Shown here one piece after another: positions 1 through 13,189 of a stretch of 64,000 nt of DNA. The position numbers were made by a program, and so were the translations under genes. The stretch is from assembly GCF_021018895.1 (NCBI RefSeq), contig NC_079375.1, forward strand, positions 21,644,975 to 21,708,974. The letters run 5' to 3'. Each line of letters begins with the position of its first letter. Position 1 is the stretch's first letter. The notes beneath the pieces were generated by a model that saw only the letters and a list, made by a program, of their open reading frames with translations, ran no database searches and had not been told where the DNA came from. This DNA is from Seriola aureovittata. Lineage: Eukaryota; Chordata; Actinopteri; Carangiformes; Carangidae.

Positions 1-95
1 GGCTTTGGTGAACCTACAGCATTCCACACTGGTTCTGCAGGTTTTCGTTTTCTCAAGTTCAACTTTATGGACATTACTTCTGTCTTTTCTCCCAG

Positions 96-2334
96 ATCCG
101 CATGCAGGCTCAGGGAAATGTGATCCAAGGCAGCATGATGGGGAACTTCATCAACATCTACCAACAGGAGGGGACAAGGGGTCTGTGGAAGGTACAGAAA
201 GCCTGAAAATTGATTAATTTATATTGATAAACAACCTCAGTATCCATGGGTCTCAGGTAGCACAGACACCGAACTTTAATCTATCAATCTCCCCCCTCTC
301 TCTGTGTCAGGGTGTCTCTCTAACAGCTCAGCGGGCAGCCATTGTGGTCGGGGTCGAGCTACCTGTCTATGACATCACCAAAAAGCATCTGATCCTGTCG
401 GGTCACATGGGGGACACCGTGTACACACACTTCCTGTAAGTTTGCCAAGTAACCTACAGATGTACACTGTTTGAAAGGCCAATAGCACATTTGAAATCAC
501 AAAATTATAATTGGAAATGTGGTAAACAAATCAGGAATTCTGCCCTCGTTTGTCCAACACATATTTTTGCTACCACTGCTGAAAATTACCGGTGAAATCA
601 TAAATCCTAGTCTTGAACTGCTTTCACTTCTGCTTTGCTGCTCACATTCCGCATTAACAGCCAGGTGCTGTACTGTAATAGAGACTGTACTCGGCAGTGG
701 AAGCAGCAGCCATATCATAATACGCTGTATTTCTGGATGCAGAGGAGGGGTGCAGTAATGCCACATTTGCATTTCAGCCAACAAAAGCTCACTTCAGTGT
801 GAGTCTGTATATTTATAGCAGCAAATTCTGTGTGGATATTTGGACATTCATCTGTACTCTGAGATATTTTCTTTTTGGAGAAAATAGCACTGGCTTTATA
901 ACTGAGCTACTTTTCAACATTTCTAATGCACAATAGTTATTCAACCCATACACTGTTGTGTACTAGGTTACAGACTTGCAGCTAGTAATGTGTTTTACAT
1001 CGTGGCAGCAGAACAAACCATGGCAATTAGTGTTTAACACCAAAGAAGCAATTAAGGAACAAAAAAGAACCTGTGCTTTGTGGCCTCCAGGTCCAGCTTT
1101 GCTTGCGGCCTGGCAGGGGCTTTGGCTTCGAACCCAGTGGACGTAGTCCGGACCCGCATGATGAACCAGAGAGGTGGAGCTCTGTACCAGGGAACACTGG
1201 ACTGTTTACTGCAGGTCAGTCAAAACTCCTGACAGGAGAAAATTGGCATCTGATCAGAGTTATTACATGTTTCCTGTGGATCCATAGATTTAAATATCAC
1301 AAAAAGCCTCATGTGAAATTGTGATGGGACTTTTAAACTGATGTCTAGACATATGAGAAATCCTATTGACGCTAACCTCTGTTTTGATGACCAAATCAAA
1401 AGTGTTGGTCAGTCATGATAATCTCTAAAATTGGGTCTTTTGGTCTCATTTTATTTGCCCTGTCTGGTTTTAATTGTTTTCTTCCTGTGAATATTTAATA
1501 TCATGTAGCAATGTTAAATGACTAGATCAAACCTCACCATCACTGAATCTGCAGACCCAGTGAACCACCCACCCACAGGGGATTTTTGGGCAATTATCAG
1601 GACATAATAAGATAAAGTGCGTTTTAACACATTTGTTTACTTTTCAGACGTGGCGCTCTGAGGGCTTCATGGCGCTCTACAAGGGTTTCTTTCCCAACTG
1701 GCTGCGTCTGGGACCATGGAACATCATTGTATCCTTGAACCATCTCATTAGTGCACCAGTCTGTTTACATTTATCCTAGGTGATGTAATATCTTCTGAGG
1801 CAGAGAAATCAGCAGGGAAAAGTTGTAAGTTCTGTTATGCATTCGGTGACGTATAGGATTCCAAGCCATGCTTCAGTGGAGGAAAGCTTAGCTTAATGCT
1901 AGCTAACCCTGTTATATAACTGAGAGACGACTGCCTCAGTACCCCACTGCCCCTGGTTAGAGAGGATGCAAGGGGCCCCTCGGTGGGGGGTAAGAGGGAA
2001 GGCTAGGGACAGGAAAGGAGGGAATGGAGAGTGAACTCTATAAGAGTCTTTCTGCAAAGGCCAAGAGCTTATTAAAGATGATTGAGGAGGGAAAAACACA
2101 CACTCATCATGCTCCAACCAGGCCTGAAAAATGTAATGAGATTATTGACATGTTCTAGCAGGGTAGACTGAGGTAACAAGGAGACAGCAAAAAGGGAGGC
2201 TTTCAGCTCAAGTACAGAAAGAGCCAAAATATCTCAGTGTGCCTCATTCCTCTTTCTGCCTTTGTTTCTATGTTCCTTTACTCCACGCCCAGTTCTTCCT
2301 CACTTACGAGCAGCTGAAGATGATCGATGTGTGA
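96..2334 (+). CDS. slc25a30: Mitochondrial carrier SLC25A30-like (KMCP1/UCP5 group), 3' five coding exons
   Basis: This is the C-terminal 155 residues of a mitochondrial inner-membrane solute carrier; earlier exons lie upstream of the window. Coding exons are 96-191, 311-435, 1091-1214, 1648-1728 and 2293-2334. All have AG/GT borders, phases join without a break, and TGA is at 2332-2334. The fragment holds the end of carrier repeat 2 (EGTRGLWKG) and all of repeat 3, including the family signature PVDVVRTR in the third exon and the [18 protein letters not shown] segment. The C-terminus reads [16 protein letters not shown]25A14 and SLC25A30 are close paralogues. I prefer slc25a30 because of the GTLDCLLQ segment and because the neighbours (ednrb, elf1, sugt1) match human 13q. 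SLC25A30 and SLC25A14 have been reported to move sulfur oxyanions and related anions and are grouped with uncoupling proteins; transport here is inferred from family. The carrier group is certain, the paralogue assignment likely. Confidence 0.85.
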
Positions 2335-3600
2335 TTGGCAGAACGATGAGAGTGAAGACGAGACAAGTATGAGCGCACGCTCTGAGACGAGCTGACAGGA
2401 CCAAAACCAGGGAAGGCTGGATGGGGATGGTTTCTTTATGGAACCACTGACAGGAAGTTCATGTAGACCTATGTTAGGGGCTGTATGAGAATTTGCCTGA
2501 TTCCTGTTTGGTCTCTTAAAGCCTGTGGCAAGTGTGGAAGGGACTGTGACACAAGCATACACTCATCTGATGTTTTAAAGTCATACAAATGCTACTTTAG
2601 GCTTAACCACTCATTTAAATCTGACATTGGCCCCTCAGATCCATATTACCTGATTTATTGACCGAGAAATTGGAGAGAATGGTTGGATGCAACAGCAGCC
2701 CCAAACACTTGTTTATTTCAGTCATAAGCTTGTTTTAAAAATGGCTCTAATATCACGAGAAAAACACACAAGTGTTTTCAGTCTTCTACACTCAAAGTGG
2801 TCTCCAAATTGAGTGCCTTAGTTTGTTATACAGGCTGTTTACGCCTGAGAATGTCGGATAGCAACTGACAATCGCACTGATCATTCCTTTTTGAAAAAAA
2901 GAAAAAAATCTGTGTGTGCATGAGTCAACAAACTTGGACGAAGATGTGGTGTTATTCGTTTTTTCTGTATTTTCTAAATTGAGAAGAAAGTGTGTGTGTG
3001 TGGGGAAAGGTGAAATGGTTTATTATTCCAACAGTCACCATGAGTATTTACAGAGTTAAGAGCCAAGAATACATCAGTGTACTGTGATAAATAAGTTATA
3101 TAAACAGCCTGAAGACCAGTGCGGGCGTGTGGACAGGACACTCATCACACGCCCTAATGTGGCGAGACTACTGGTCCCTCCTGCCAGAAAGGGCAGGTAG
3201 TAAATATAACCTTGGGCAACCGTGGGACATCGCAGTCCCTGGTTTCCTGTGTCATCGAAGAATCAGAGACACATTATGAAAGGCTATGAAAGTATTATAT
3301 CTCACACCCCTCTTGGTTTAGAGCTGGGACAGATTAGAAGTGCACCGCCTGACGATGTTTAATGCTTGAAGGCACTGACACCACTGCACATGATCCACAG
3401 TTAACTCCAGGTATATTTTCCTATACTGTATTTGCACGCTGTAATGCTTATCTGTGAGCTTTCATTGTAAAGAATGAATATGTTGGCTGGCTGTTATGTG
3501 TGAGCTGTCATTGCTGCCAAAGTGTAAGCCAGTATAATGTTATGTTTGATGTTGATGTAAATGCTGCTATAGCCCTGTATATTTGAAATAAAAGAGAAAA
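2335..3600 (+). other. slc25a30: slc25a30 3' untranslated region
   Basis: The stretch between the TGA at 2332-2334 and a canonical AATAAA at 3587-3592 has no long open frame. It reads as an AT-rich 3' UTR of about 1.26 kb in the same exon as the last 14 codons. The exact cleavage site is inferred. Confidence 0.65.
3587..3592 (+). terminator. Poly(A) signal AATAAA of slc25a30
   Basis: AATAAA lies about 1.25 kb after the carrier stop codon. It is the first good hexamer followed by unrelated intergenic sequence, so it is the likely transcript end. Confidence 0.6.
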
Positions 3601-5280
3601 ACCTAGTATGTCAGTATGGTTTTCTTTGTTTTCACCACAGTGTGGCGTTGTGGAGCTTCACATTCTCCCAGCAGAACAAACCCATAGCTGTTTATGAGTC
3701 TTATTAAATTCCCACCCCTCAACTTCAAGGCCACAAATCTAGCACAGTTGTGTTGTTTCTGAGGGATTGCCCGGTTTCTTTCAAACACACATGTTCACGC
3801 AGCATCCCACACAAACAACGACTTATGAATTATTCAGGAGAATCTAAGATGTAATTGTTCTTTTCTTTTTTCTGTGGGTAAATTCCCAGTTTTCCTTCAT
3901 CAGAGCTGTTTTGAGGAGATGACGGGAGCTCGGGGGAGTGCAGAGGGAAACGTTGCGGTGAACTCGCCGTCTCTGTGCACGTCTGTGCCTTGTTCTTTTA
4001 TTTAGGAAGCTGCATCATGGGACTAATTACTTGTGGGAGTTATTGTTGTATCTGCTTCATCTAAGTCACCATGAGTTACTCTGCCACGTTACTGTTGTGA
4101 CAAACATGGCTGCATTGAATAACTCAATATCAGACAATGCCACAGTGCCAGTGTGATGGAGGAGACGGTGTGAACGCTGGTTTGATCGTGTGTACAGTAT
4201 GTACAGTATATACAGTACATATAGACCTGAATGGTGCTTTGCTTTCCACTCTCTGTCGAATCAGGGCACAAACACATCCCACACTGTCCATAAGGCAAGT
4301 TGGAAAGGGGGAATAAGAATAACGTGTGGCTTGTGCCAGGATTTGGCATCTATAAGTTGGCATTATAGCCTGCTGCCTGGCATCACGTCCCTGGCACAGT
4401 CCTCTACAAGCTGGACAAGTACGGCCATGGGGGATTCCAGCAGTCACAGACATGCTGCATTATGGGCATTATTTGCTGTCTGCCCCAAGGGTGCAAGGGG
4501 GCTATAGCTCTATTGTATTCCAGGGATCAGAGTGAGCTTTTGTGTCAGTAGGATAAGACTCTAGTCTGCTCCAAACACCCTGCCCTTTTTCCCCACTTCT
4601 TTTTTTTGTTTGTTCTTTCAGTCATTTCTCAGATGAAAACGCTGCAACACACGGGTGAATAAATGGAGGGATAAATGGACGAGCGGATGGAAATGTAGAC
4701 AAGGAGACAAATCTATCGAAGTCTGTTGATCCATTTGGAACGAGGACCGTGGTGCATCTGGGCTGCACAGTGCTGACAAAGAAGAAAAAAAATCACAGGC
4801 CTATTGCCATTTCTTTTTGCTTAGTATCGTAGTTGAGATATGGGCTGAGATACAACAGGACAATTTTTCTTTCTCAGCTTTTGAAAGATGAGATGGGTGT
4901 TTAGTTTGAGTAAAATGAATGATTTCCTCTGCTGAAAACACATTGTTTACAAGCCACACATTCTGCATAACATCAGAATACCTTACCTAGGAAGCTTTCT
5001 GAAACTTCTCTCTCCTGGAGAGAAAAAAAAAGTGAAGCCTTGTGCAATTTGAACCTGTGCCTGTATAAATATTTTGATAAATTGCACAACTGATCTGTGT
5101 ACAACAAGCTGACAAAGTAAGGATTTCAAACAATGGGAGGCAATAGATCCTGCAGAGATGTCAAATGATGCTTTAGAAAGCCTGCCAAACAACAAAGGTA
5201 ATTCTTTAGTAAGGAGGAGAAACATCACAGCAAGTCCCTGCAGGGATATTAAGGAATATTATAGAGATGACTAAAAGATG
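3601..5280. other. Intergenic stretch with no supported gene
   Basis: No open frame here has domain-like composition or consistent splice borders. A short TGTACAGTAT-type reiteration lies at 4192-4220. Otherwise nothing was recognised. Confidence 0.5.
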
Positions 5281-5286
5281 ATTTAA

Positions 5287-5615
5287 AAAGTAAAGGAATA
5301 GTTTGAATTGCTTTTATATACTTAGAAGAGAAAGTGATGCCACTCACGTCTGGACAGTAACTACGCAGACAGGACCTGGTTATCTTAGCTTAGTATAAAA
5401 ACTGGAAACAGTTTAATGCATAAATAAACTTAAGTGTAAAAGGGATAATTTACTGATTTTAAGCACCTATTTTTGGCCAGGAAACTAAAAGCCAATAAGT
5501 TGCATAACACATAACCCCCTGTAAATTTCCCTTTTAGATTTCAGGTTACATACACAGGAGATATAACACATTAATTGGTAAGCTTTAGAGTTGTTGGTAA
5601 TTTGTCGCATTTTGT
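5287..5615. repeat. Teleost interspersed repeat (GGAATAGTTTGA family), chimeric inverted copy
   Basis: The head segment, starting GGAATAGTTTGA at about 5294 and running to about 5450 (including the AGCTTAGTATAAAAACTGGAAA stretch), is in plus orientation. The segment at about 5488-5600 (around ATAACCCCCTGTAAA and GATATAACACATTAATTGG) matches the tail of the same widespread fish repeat but on the opposite strand. The two halves therefore form an inverted arrangement. Family recognition is from memory of fish genomes; the boundaries are approximate. Confidence 0.5.
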
Positions 5616-6211
5616 TTGTTTTTTGTTTTTTTTAGCGACAAACCAACTTTTTCACCTCAGCCAAACATTTTTTAGCAACGTGTTCAAGTTTTTTCACACG
5701 AAAATTGATAATGTGCATATAAGCGGTGGATGAAAAAGCTCGAGTCCCCACTGGTGTGCTGCAGCACCTTTACTGTATACCATGGCTGCTAAGACAGAAT
5801 TTGAGAAAGGTGCCTCCAGTTGTTGTCTGTTACACCAATAAACATGCTCAAGTGCCTGAGTGGAAGATTCATCATAACCGAAAGTCCCCATCCGAATAAA
5901 CAACAGGCCCACTAAATCACAGTGCAGTCGACCTACATTTACAAAACACTGGAAGGGGACCGGGGCCCCAGGGAGACAGGATCACAAGGATGAGCCGCTG
6001 GTAATGCTGCTCCATTGTTCCATTAAGACGGGAACAGGCCAACAGAGTGAATGTTAAAGGAGATAAAGTGAGGAGAGATTTGTTCCACATGTTGGCTTCT
6101 TTGATTCTGTGACTCCAAGAGTCAGGGAAAGTGAAGTTGTGTCACTTGTCGAGGCGCTTTAATGATCTTGTGACATCTGTCTGTGACCTTTTAGTGCCTG
6201 TCGGTACTTTG

Positions 6212-6490
6212 AAAGTAATGGTTAATTATTTTGGGAATATGCTTATTCTCTGTCTTGCCTATGAGAACACTGATATCATTCTCATGTTTGTGCATTAAAT
6301 ATGAAGCTACAGTCAGGAGATGTTAGCATACCTTAGCATAATGACTGGAAACAAGAGGAATCTAGCCCGGTCAAACATTTAAGCCTACCTCCATTTTTAA
6401 ATCAGACTATTTCACATGTTATACCTTCGTTGTTTAAACTGTATAAAAAGAACAGGCTGTTGTTTTCATAAGCTAAGCTAACTGAGTAAA
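6212..6490 (+). repeat. Teleost interspersed repeat, second copy of the GGAATAGTTTGA family
   Basis: The order of landmarks matches the family: a TTTTGGGAATATGCTTATT head, CTCATGTTTGTGCATTAAATATGAAGC, TTAGCATAATGACTGGAAAC, then a decayed tail with TATACCTTCGTTGTTTAAACTG. The copy is diverged and carries no coding capacity, which suits a non-autonomous element. Confidence 0.6.
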
Positions 6491-6959
6491 TATTAGAATG
6501 GATTATAATTGCAGTAAGGGAGTGTCCTACTTATTTCACCTTCAAGACAGAGCGCAAACATCGGCTTTAGTCAAACCAGATCTGTGATCACTTTTAACTC
6601 GGCATACTCAGCTTTTATTTTGTCCTTTTCACTTCATGATCCATTCAAACAATGTGATGACTTATTGTTCTTTTTCATCCAAGCCTCTCTGTATGACTCA
6701 ACTGCAACCAAAAGTAATGATCTAATGAGTTAAAATAGATAATACAAAAGCAACAGAGGACCAATGAAGTAAATCAAATCATAGGCATCCTAAAGAAAAA
6801 TAATAAAAAAAATAAAGTAAATAAATGATACATAAAATACAAAACAGAGAAACCAAAACCAAACCAATTAACTAAAAACAAAAAGTTGGACTTTACCTGC
6901 CTGATACTCAAATCCCTTTATAAAAAGAGGTACGAGAGAGAGAGGACATTTAGAAGCAG

Positions 6960-8270
6960 TGGTGTGGCCTGTTTTATTTTAGTGGGTATATTGTGTGTAT
7001 CCTGCAGTAAAATCTCTTGTTAGCAACAGTAGTAAGTGACTTTTAGTGGAGTTCCTGTTACTAGTAGCGTTTAATGCTGCTCTGTCTGAACACGGTTAAC
7101 GTTGTTTTCTTCATCACTGTGACTTAATGCTGTACATTTAAATTTACAACATTTTCCACCAAAATTAGCGGGTATAAGAGTTTTTTTTGGGGGGGGGGGG
7201 TTACGCGGGAAGTAACAGCCGATTGACCCACTTTTCCTCTCAGCTCCCATTGGAGCTTGCCTTTCTGTTTGGACCTTAAACACACACCTGCAAGGAGTGA
7301 CGTCATCACACCACACAAACATAGCTAGCTGTGTCCCAATTCAGGACGTTTCGGTCTACGGAAGTTTTTTCGCTGTGCGTCACCAGCTTTTCCCGCCATT
7401 ACCATTGCGTAGCAGAGCGAGGCTCATGTGGCCTAACAACTCTGACATAAAGTAACTTTTTTTCCACAAAAACTTGAGGTTTTACTGTCCCTTGGCTTTG
7501 ACAGTTGAACCGTTAGCTGTTCAACTGAGCTGACACACAATACTTACATTTAGAAGTGGCTCTCTGTCAATGTTGTTTGCTTTCATTACCGATGCACAAT
7601 CAATCCTGGGATAGGTTGGGTCGCCCTGTTGGATCCTTCGTCGTTGTTTAGTTAAAGTCGCTAAAAAGAGCAGAGAGCAGTGAGTGCTGGAGCAGAGTAA
7701 GTGTAATTCAGCAGTTGTTTACATGCTATTCCGATCAGCTAGTTACTTTAGCTTAGCAGTTAGCAATAGCTTCTCTCTCTTGCTCGGTGTGTCTCGCATC
7801 AACAGATGAACGTGTTCATCAGAGTGTGGTGCTGTTGTAACTTCAGTGTAGAGGACTGTGATGTTTAATGCAACGTCAGAGATGTCTGCTGTCTTACCTT
7901 CGACACACAGCTCCGCTCTTTAACCGGAGCCACTGTAGTCAGTGGCCGTCTGCGTACACAGCAGCCTTCAGCGTGATAGGCTGTTACTCGTGACGTGTAA
8001 CCAATCAGATGGCGCAGTGGGCGGGACACATGCCCTCACATGTTTGTTGAGTTTACTGTCAGATCTTCCGACTCGTTTTTTACAAAAACAAATTGCTGAA
8101 GTGCACGTTCTGTCACAAACTATGTTGCCTTGGGCATTTTTAAGTGATTATACTTTTTTAGTGGGTATATGGTGTATACCCATGTATCACAGAGACTACA
8201 CTACTAAAGTATTTGTCTTTTCTATTTGTCTATTGTATTTATTTATAATGTTACCTGTGTAGGGACTAGG
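6960..8270. other. CpG-richer intergenic island flanked by short direct repeats; possible decayed element
   Basis: CpG dinucleotides are visibly commoner at about 7320-8040 than on either side. The core carries a CCAAT box and GC box pair (AACCAATCAG near 8000 and GGGCGGG near 8019) and a GTGACGTCATC stretch near 7297. The motif TTAG(T/C)GGGTATA occurs three times in the same orientation, at 6979-6990, 7165-7176 and 8158-8169. This could be a non-autonomous mobile element or an orphan promoter. No open reading frame with recognisable similarity was found. Confidence 0.35.
7182..7200. repeat. T-run followed by G-run
   Basis: A short poly-T tract runs directly into an 11- to 12-base poly-G tract. 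This is a simple low-complexity junction. Confidence 0.8.
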
Positions 8271-8948
8271 GATGTAAACAAGCATCTTTGCTACAATCTG
8301 GCATGTTTACATCTGTTATTTTATACTGATGTTCATTAATGAGCACTGTCCCTATCAAATAAACTAATAAATAAAATAAAATCTCAAACAGCAATATTTG
8401 CATAGCTGTTTGTTAAAAGTGATATTGGCATCTTAGTAAAATTGCCAAAGAAAAAAATCTCTAGATTGTAGATGAGCAGGGAATACTTCCATCGTAGCAT
8501 CACCATGTCTGCGTTAGATGTAATTCCAGAGGATAAACACTAGGCAGAGCTCATGTGCTTTTTTCCCACTAAGACATGAAAACAGGGGAGTAAACACACC
8601 ATCTGCCTGTCCCCAACCACCACACTCTGTCTATCTCTCCATAACCCGCTCCGTCACAGCTCCCTCATTAATATCCCAGCTTCTGATAAGGAATAAATAT
8701 TCAAATATTCAGCGGTATCAGTTTCCTTGGACGCCTGATTTTAAATTCCTTGCCCTCAGGCACAGCAGGCTTTGGATGCCAGCACAGCATGCACAATCCA
8801 CACAAACACACACGCACACATACACAACATCAGCAGCCTCTAATGTGTGTTGGTGGCGTTAGTGGGATTGCTCACTGACACCGCAGCCCTCCCACATACA
8901 CACCAGAGTCTGAAGCTGCTGTTCTCCACTCCTGTTTATCTCTAGCTC

Positions 8949-8978
8949 TCACCTTTTTTTAAAAAAAAAAAAAAAAAA
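8949..8978. repeat. Poly-A tract after a T-run
   Basis: TTTTTTT followed by about 18 A residues. No LINE or SINE body was recognised beside it. Confidence 0.8.
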
Positions 8979-9261
8979 GAAGGATGGAGGATGAAGTGGG
9001 AAGAGGTGGGAAAGAGAGGTCAAAGACTGAGGTGAGGAGTGGGGATAAAAATGAATAGATGGAATGATATGTTAGATGAAGTCGGTGGGGAGATCTGGAG
9101 AAAACTTTATTGGAGCTCAGCTGACGTGGAAACCAAGGGTGAGTGCCTGAAGAAAGAGAATAGAAGATGACAAGAAGAGAAGGGATCGGTAGGAGAGAGG
9201 AGAGGATGCAACACATGTCCTGATTCTCTGCTGTGCTCCAATTAGCATCCATATGAAGCCC

Positions 9262-9312
9262 CTAAGACAGTGGTTGTCAACCGCTGTGCCAAGGACTCCA
9301 GACACAAACGGG
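9262..9312. repeat. Possible hAT-type element end
   Basis: CAGTGGTTGTCAACC at about 9268 resembles the terminal inverted repeat of hAT/Charlie elements. No matching inverted end or transposase was seen nearby, so this is at most a solo remnant. Confidence 0.25.
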
Positions 9313-10795
9313 CTGTGAGACAAAGGATTATTGGCCCTGACATTATTTGACTTGAGAACAGTAGAAGAAATAGGTAAAACTGGAAAGAATGTTTTTATGT
9401 GATGCCAGATGCCAGAAAATATTAGCCAGTGCAGTATTTACTCTCAGTCCAAATCTGCACAGACACATGAAGGCATCATTGATTAATCTTAGCTGGTTGG
9501 AAAAAGCAAAATCTAACTCTGTAGCAGATCCTAATAGTGAAGATGTTTCCATATTACCACGGTGAGTTTGGTTTATATGGTGATTTATTAAGTGCTAAAC
9601 TCATGATGTGTTATTATGCAAGATGATAATTCATAGAAAAATTATTAATTTCACATATGAAAGTCTGTTTACCAGTCATGAGGATTAATGCTCAGCTTAT
9701 GAAAGCAGTTTAAAATGGCTCTGGAGGAGCTTTGACAAGTATGAGAAAATAACCCAACTGATGTCACAATGATGCCACCAGGGTTATCTCGGCTTTTAGA
9801 CAAATCTATCACAGAGAGCCTGCATTACAAACTGGGGATTTGGACTTTTATAAACAATAGATTTAGCAGGTGTAACAAAGATAAGTTGTTGGTTTTTGAA
9901 GTTTGATTCATTCTAGTAACAGAAAGTCAGGATATCTCAGCCTCTGCTGCTGCAATGCTGCCTAATCTGCTTTTAGTCTGCTCTTCTTTAAACATGAAAA
10001 CTAATTATTGACTTTGGAAATAGTAACATGCAAAAAAACTAACACACAAAGGCCACTTTCTATCTTTTTCCAGAGCTCTGTAGGAAAATAGATCTGTTGA
10101 CATGTGAGCTCAGTGATCAGCCACAGCACTTTCAAGTCAGATCCATCTCTGCTGATGAAGACCATGTGACATGACTCAAAGCTCCAGAAATTAACCTAAT
10201 AAGTGGACTTGAGTTGTGATTGTGTTATCAAGGAAGAACAGAGTTTTTTTTTTGTCACTGTTGTTTTATGATTTAGACAAAAAGTTTCAAAAGTTTCAAA
10301 AAATTGATATAGTATTGGTATTTTCCACTGACTCATAGATAGACTGATGATTTACCGGCCCAAAGCCAAAGACTCCATCTTTGCGTTGCGGCTTATACAG
10401 CCTTAATATCTGCAGTGTGAGTGAGATTTCTGCACTGTAGTTGATGTATTTAAAAATTTCTCCCTAAATCCCTCTGAGCTCCGTGTCATCTGTGAGTTTG
10501 CTGCGCGGAAACACCACCTCTGTGTGGATAAGCAGCCACCTGCCTGCCACCAGTCGAGTTAGTGTGCCTCCCGAACACTTTTAAATAATGTAGGAGTTGA
10601 AGAGGCATTTTAATGCAGAAGTCTCAGTCTTACTGGTATAAAAAAAAATAGGAGCCTATTTGAGCCACTTTCACAATTTTCACGCAGTTTAGAACAGATT
10701 TTCACAGTCATAAGTTCAACCAGGGGTTCACCCACCTCACCGGGGCAAGTTAGGCAAGCAGGACATGCACTGTAGGGGTTCACAGATAAATAATT

Positions 10796-10819
10796 ACACA
10801 CACACACACACACACACAT
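10796..10819. repeat. (CA)n microsatellite
   Basis: A dinucleotide run of about 11 CA units, ended by CATACACAGG. Confidence 0.9.
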
Positions 10820-12546
10820 ACACAGGCAGAGAGAGATATACACAGTGTAACTCTGTCCTCTCCCAACCAAATAAGAGTCACATGTTCTCTGAAAGCATGA
10901 GGCTTCATATCACAGTAATCTACAGAAGGAACAATCGCACTACTGTTTCTGGAAGCTGTCGGAGGTGAGAGGCCTATCACATCTCTCCTCCTCTCTTATA
11001 AAACACACACACTCCGCTCCACAGGTGCAGTCTGGCGCAGTCTGTGGCAATATGGCAGGAGACTCGCATTTCAAAGAACATGCCGAAATGTGATCTTGGC
11101 AAACCGAACTCTGATCACAAACCAAAATAACCTACTTATTCCACGCTGAGTTTGTGCGATGTGGAGATATCTCTGAGTGAATACCAGCATGTAAAAAAAC
11201 ATTATCGATCATTTTAGATTAGAGAAAAATATCAGACTTGTGCCGATTAATAGGAAGCATTAGGAATTGATCTTTTCTTGCTTTTATAAAATGTTGATCT
11301 ATTACAACCATCAAGACAAAAAGACCATAATCCTGCTCCGTCAGAACTGTGCAGCTGTAAAAACCTCCATTCATTCTCGCACACACAGGAACACATACAC
11401 AAACTTTGACAGCAATTCGATTTATTGACACTGTTTTCCAGTAAGGTTGCAACACCAATTAAAGTCACACAATTCTGTCCTCAGCAAGCCTAGCAGTTTG
11501 ACCTCTGCTTATACAGAGGGGCCAGTGTGTTCTCGCTTGCTCTTTCATGGTCGAGACACACACACCAAGATGAATCTGTCATGCACGTTACGTGTGATAG
11601 GTTGATATTTAACTGGGCTGCTGGGGCCAAATTAGGGCCTATTTCGGTTATTAGGTTAGGGTTAACGAGGACACCCCTATTTGTATTTGTGTGTGTGTGA
11701 GTGCGTGTTTTTTAAGGTTTCCTACAAATTTTTACTTCCAAATTGTTTTCCCCTCCTGACCTGATGTTGCTCAGTTTCGTCTATGTTTGATAAGGTGGAT
11801 GCACACTAAAATAATTATCTACTGATTATGTACTAGTTACTATCACTCCTAAAACCCGCATTAACTGCCTTAACGTTAACTTTTCTGGCCACTAGGAGGA
11901 AAGAAAAACTATCAACATATAGATGTGCACATAAGCTTGAGCAATGAGCTTTTCCTCTTGAAACTACTGCTGGAAACAATAATGATGAGCGCTGTAGGAC
12001 TGAATGAAAACAACAAGTCACTGGCCAAAACAAATACTTATTTCATCAATTTCAGCTGACAACAACATTTATCGATTTTGCCCTGAACTTGTAAATTATC
12101 TATTTTATACTCCATTATGTACTGTATATGGAACATATAACCCAGGGGTATGTGTAATGTGTGTATGCACACATTTCTGTTTTAGATTTGCCTTCCCAGA
12201 ATAAATAAAACATTTCTGTACACTCAATAGGTGAACTGTACAAGAAAGAATAAAAACAACATCAAAGAAACAGTGGTTGGGGGACTGAACTGAGATAAGA
12301 GAAAAAGGCCTTCAGGGCATGATACTGTATGGCAAAGGTCAGCTGTTATTTTGTTTGTTTTCCCACTCCTATGATTGATTTACATTCAGCCCACACAGAT
12401 ACACACATACATAGATCAGTAGTGAATGCTGCTTCCCTGCACAGCTGCCTCTCTTTTTCTCACTACTCCTGCAGATGTGCAGCCCACACGTGAATAAACT
12501 CACAGTTTGTTTTTACCATTGTTGTCTTGGTGTTAATTCAAAGTAA

Positions 12547-12547
<1 letters not shown>

Positions 12548-12598
<51 letters not shown>
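12548..12598. repeat. (CA)n microsatellite
   Basis: A near-perfect CA run of about 22 units, interrupted by AAACA at its right end. Confidence 0.9.
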
Positions 12599-12600
<2 letters not shown>

Positions 12601-13189
12601 GAGTAACTCCCATGGTGGATTTTTGTCCTCAAGGAGAGGAGCAGTAATGGGAGGCATGCATCACCAATCTTGGTATTAAGACCTCATTCCAGTGTTAACC
12701 TACTTACAGAATGTCTCTCTGTCTCTGTCTTCTCTCCATTACTGCGTCTTAGTATCATCCTGTTCAGATCAGAATGACACAGAACCCGGAGTCATGTCTC
12801 TTCTCCCTTTTCATTCTGCGCAAAGACACTTCAGAAATGATCGTGTTAGCTGCATTTAGGGTGTGAAATCTTATTTTTGGATTTGGTTATGATCATATTA
12901 CACTTTCCTTGACAACTTGTAATGTAATTTTCAGATATAAAATTAGTTTCTTTTTTTTGTTACTCGGTGTCACCAGTTGATGTAACAATGATTAACCATC
13001 TGTCACTTTCCAAAAGCTTCGACACTGACTGTTTCAACACTCAGTCTCTCGTAGATCAACTTTCCCAGGCTCTGGAGCAAAATGCACAAGGACAGCACAG
13101 ATAGTCGGGAATGAACAGAAAAAGAAACTGGCCAGCGAAGCGTGAACTGCATCAAGGGCATGCAATATTTCCATTGAAGTGAATGCTTT

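Larger units (their letters stand above)
9320..13170. other. Intergenic stretch with no supported gene
   Basis: The stretch is AT-rich and non-coding. It contains two CA microsatellites (about 10796-10819 and 12548-12598) but no open frame with recognisable protein features or splice structure. Confidence 0.5.

Noticed and set aside
4089..4507. Overlapping open frames of 86-107 codons on both strands
   Set aside because: Frames overlap on opposite strands, have no domain-like sequence, and include Tyr/Thr/Cys reiterations produced by TGTACAGTA repeats.
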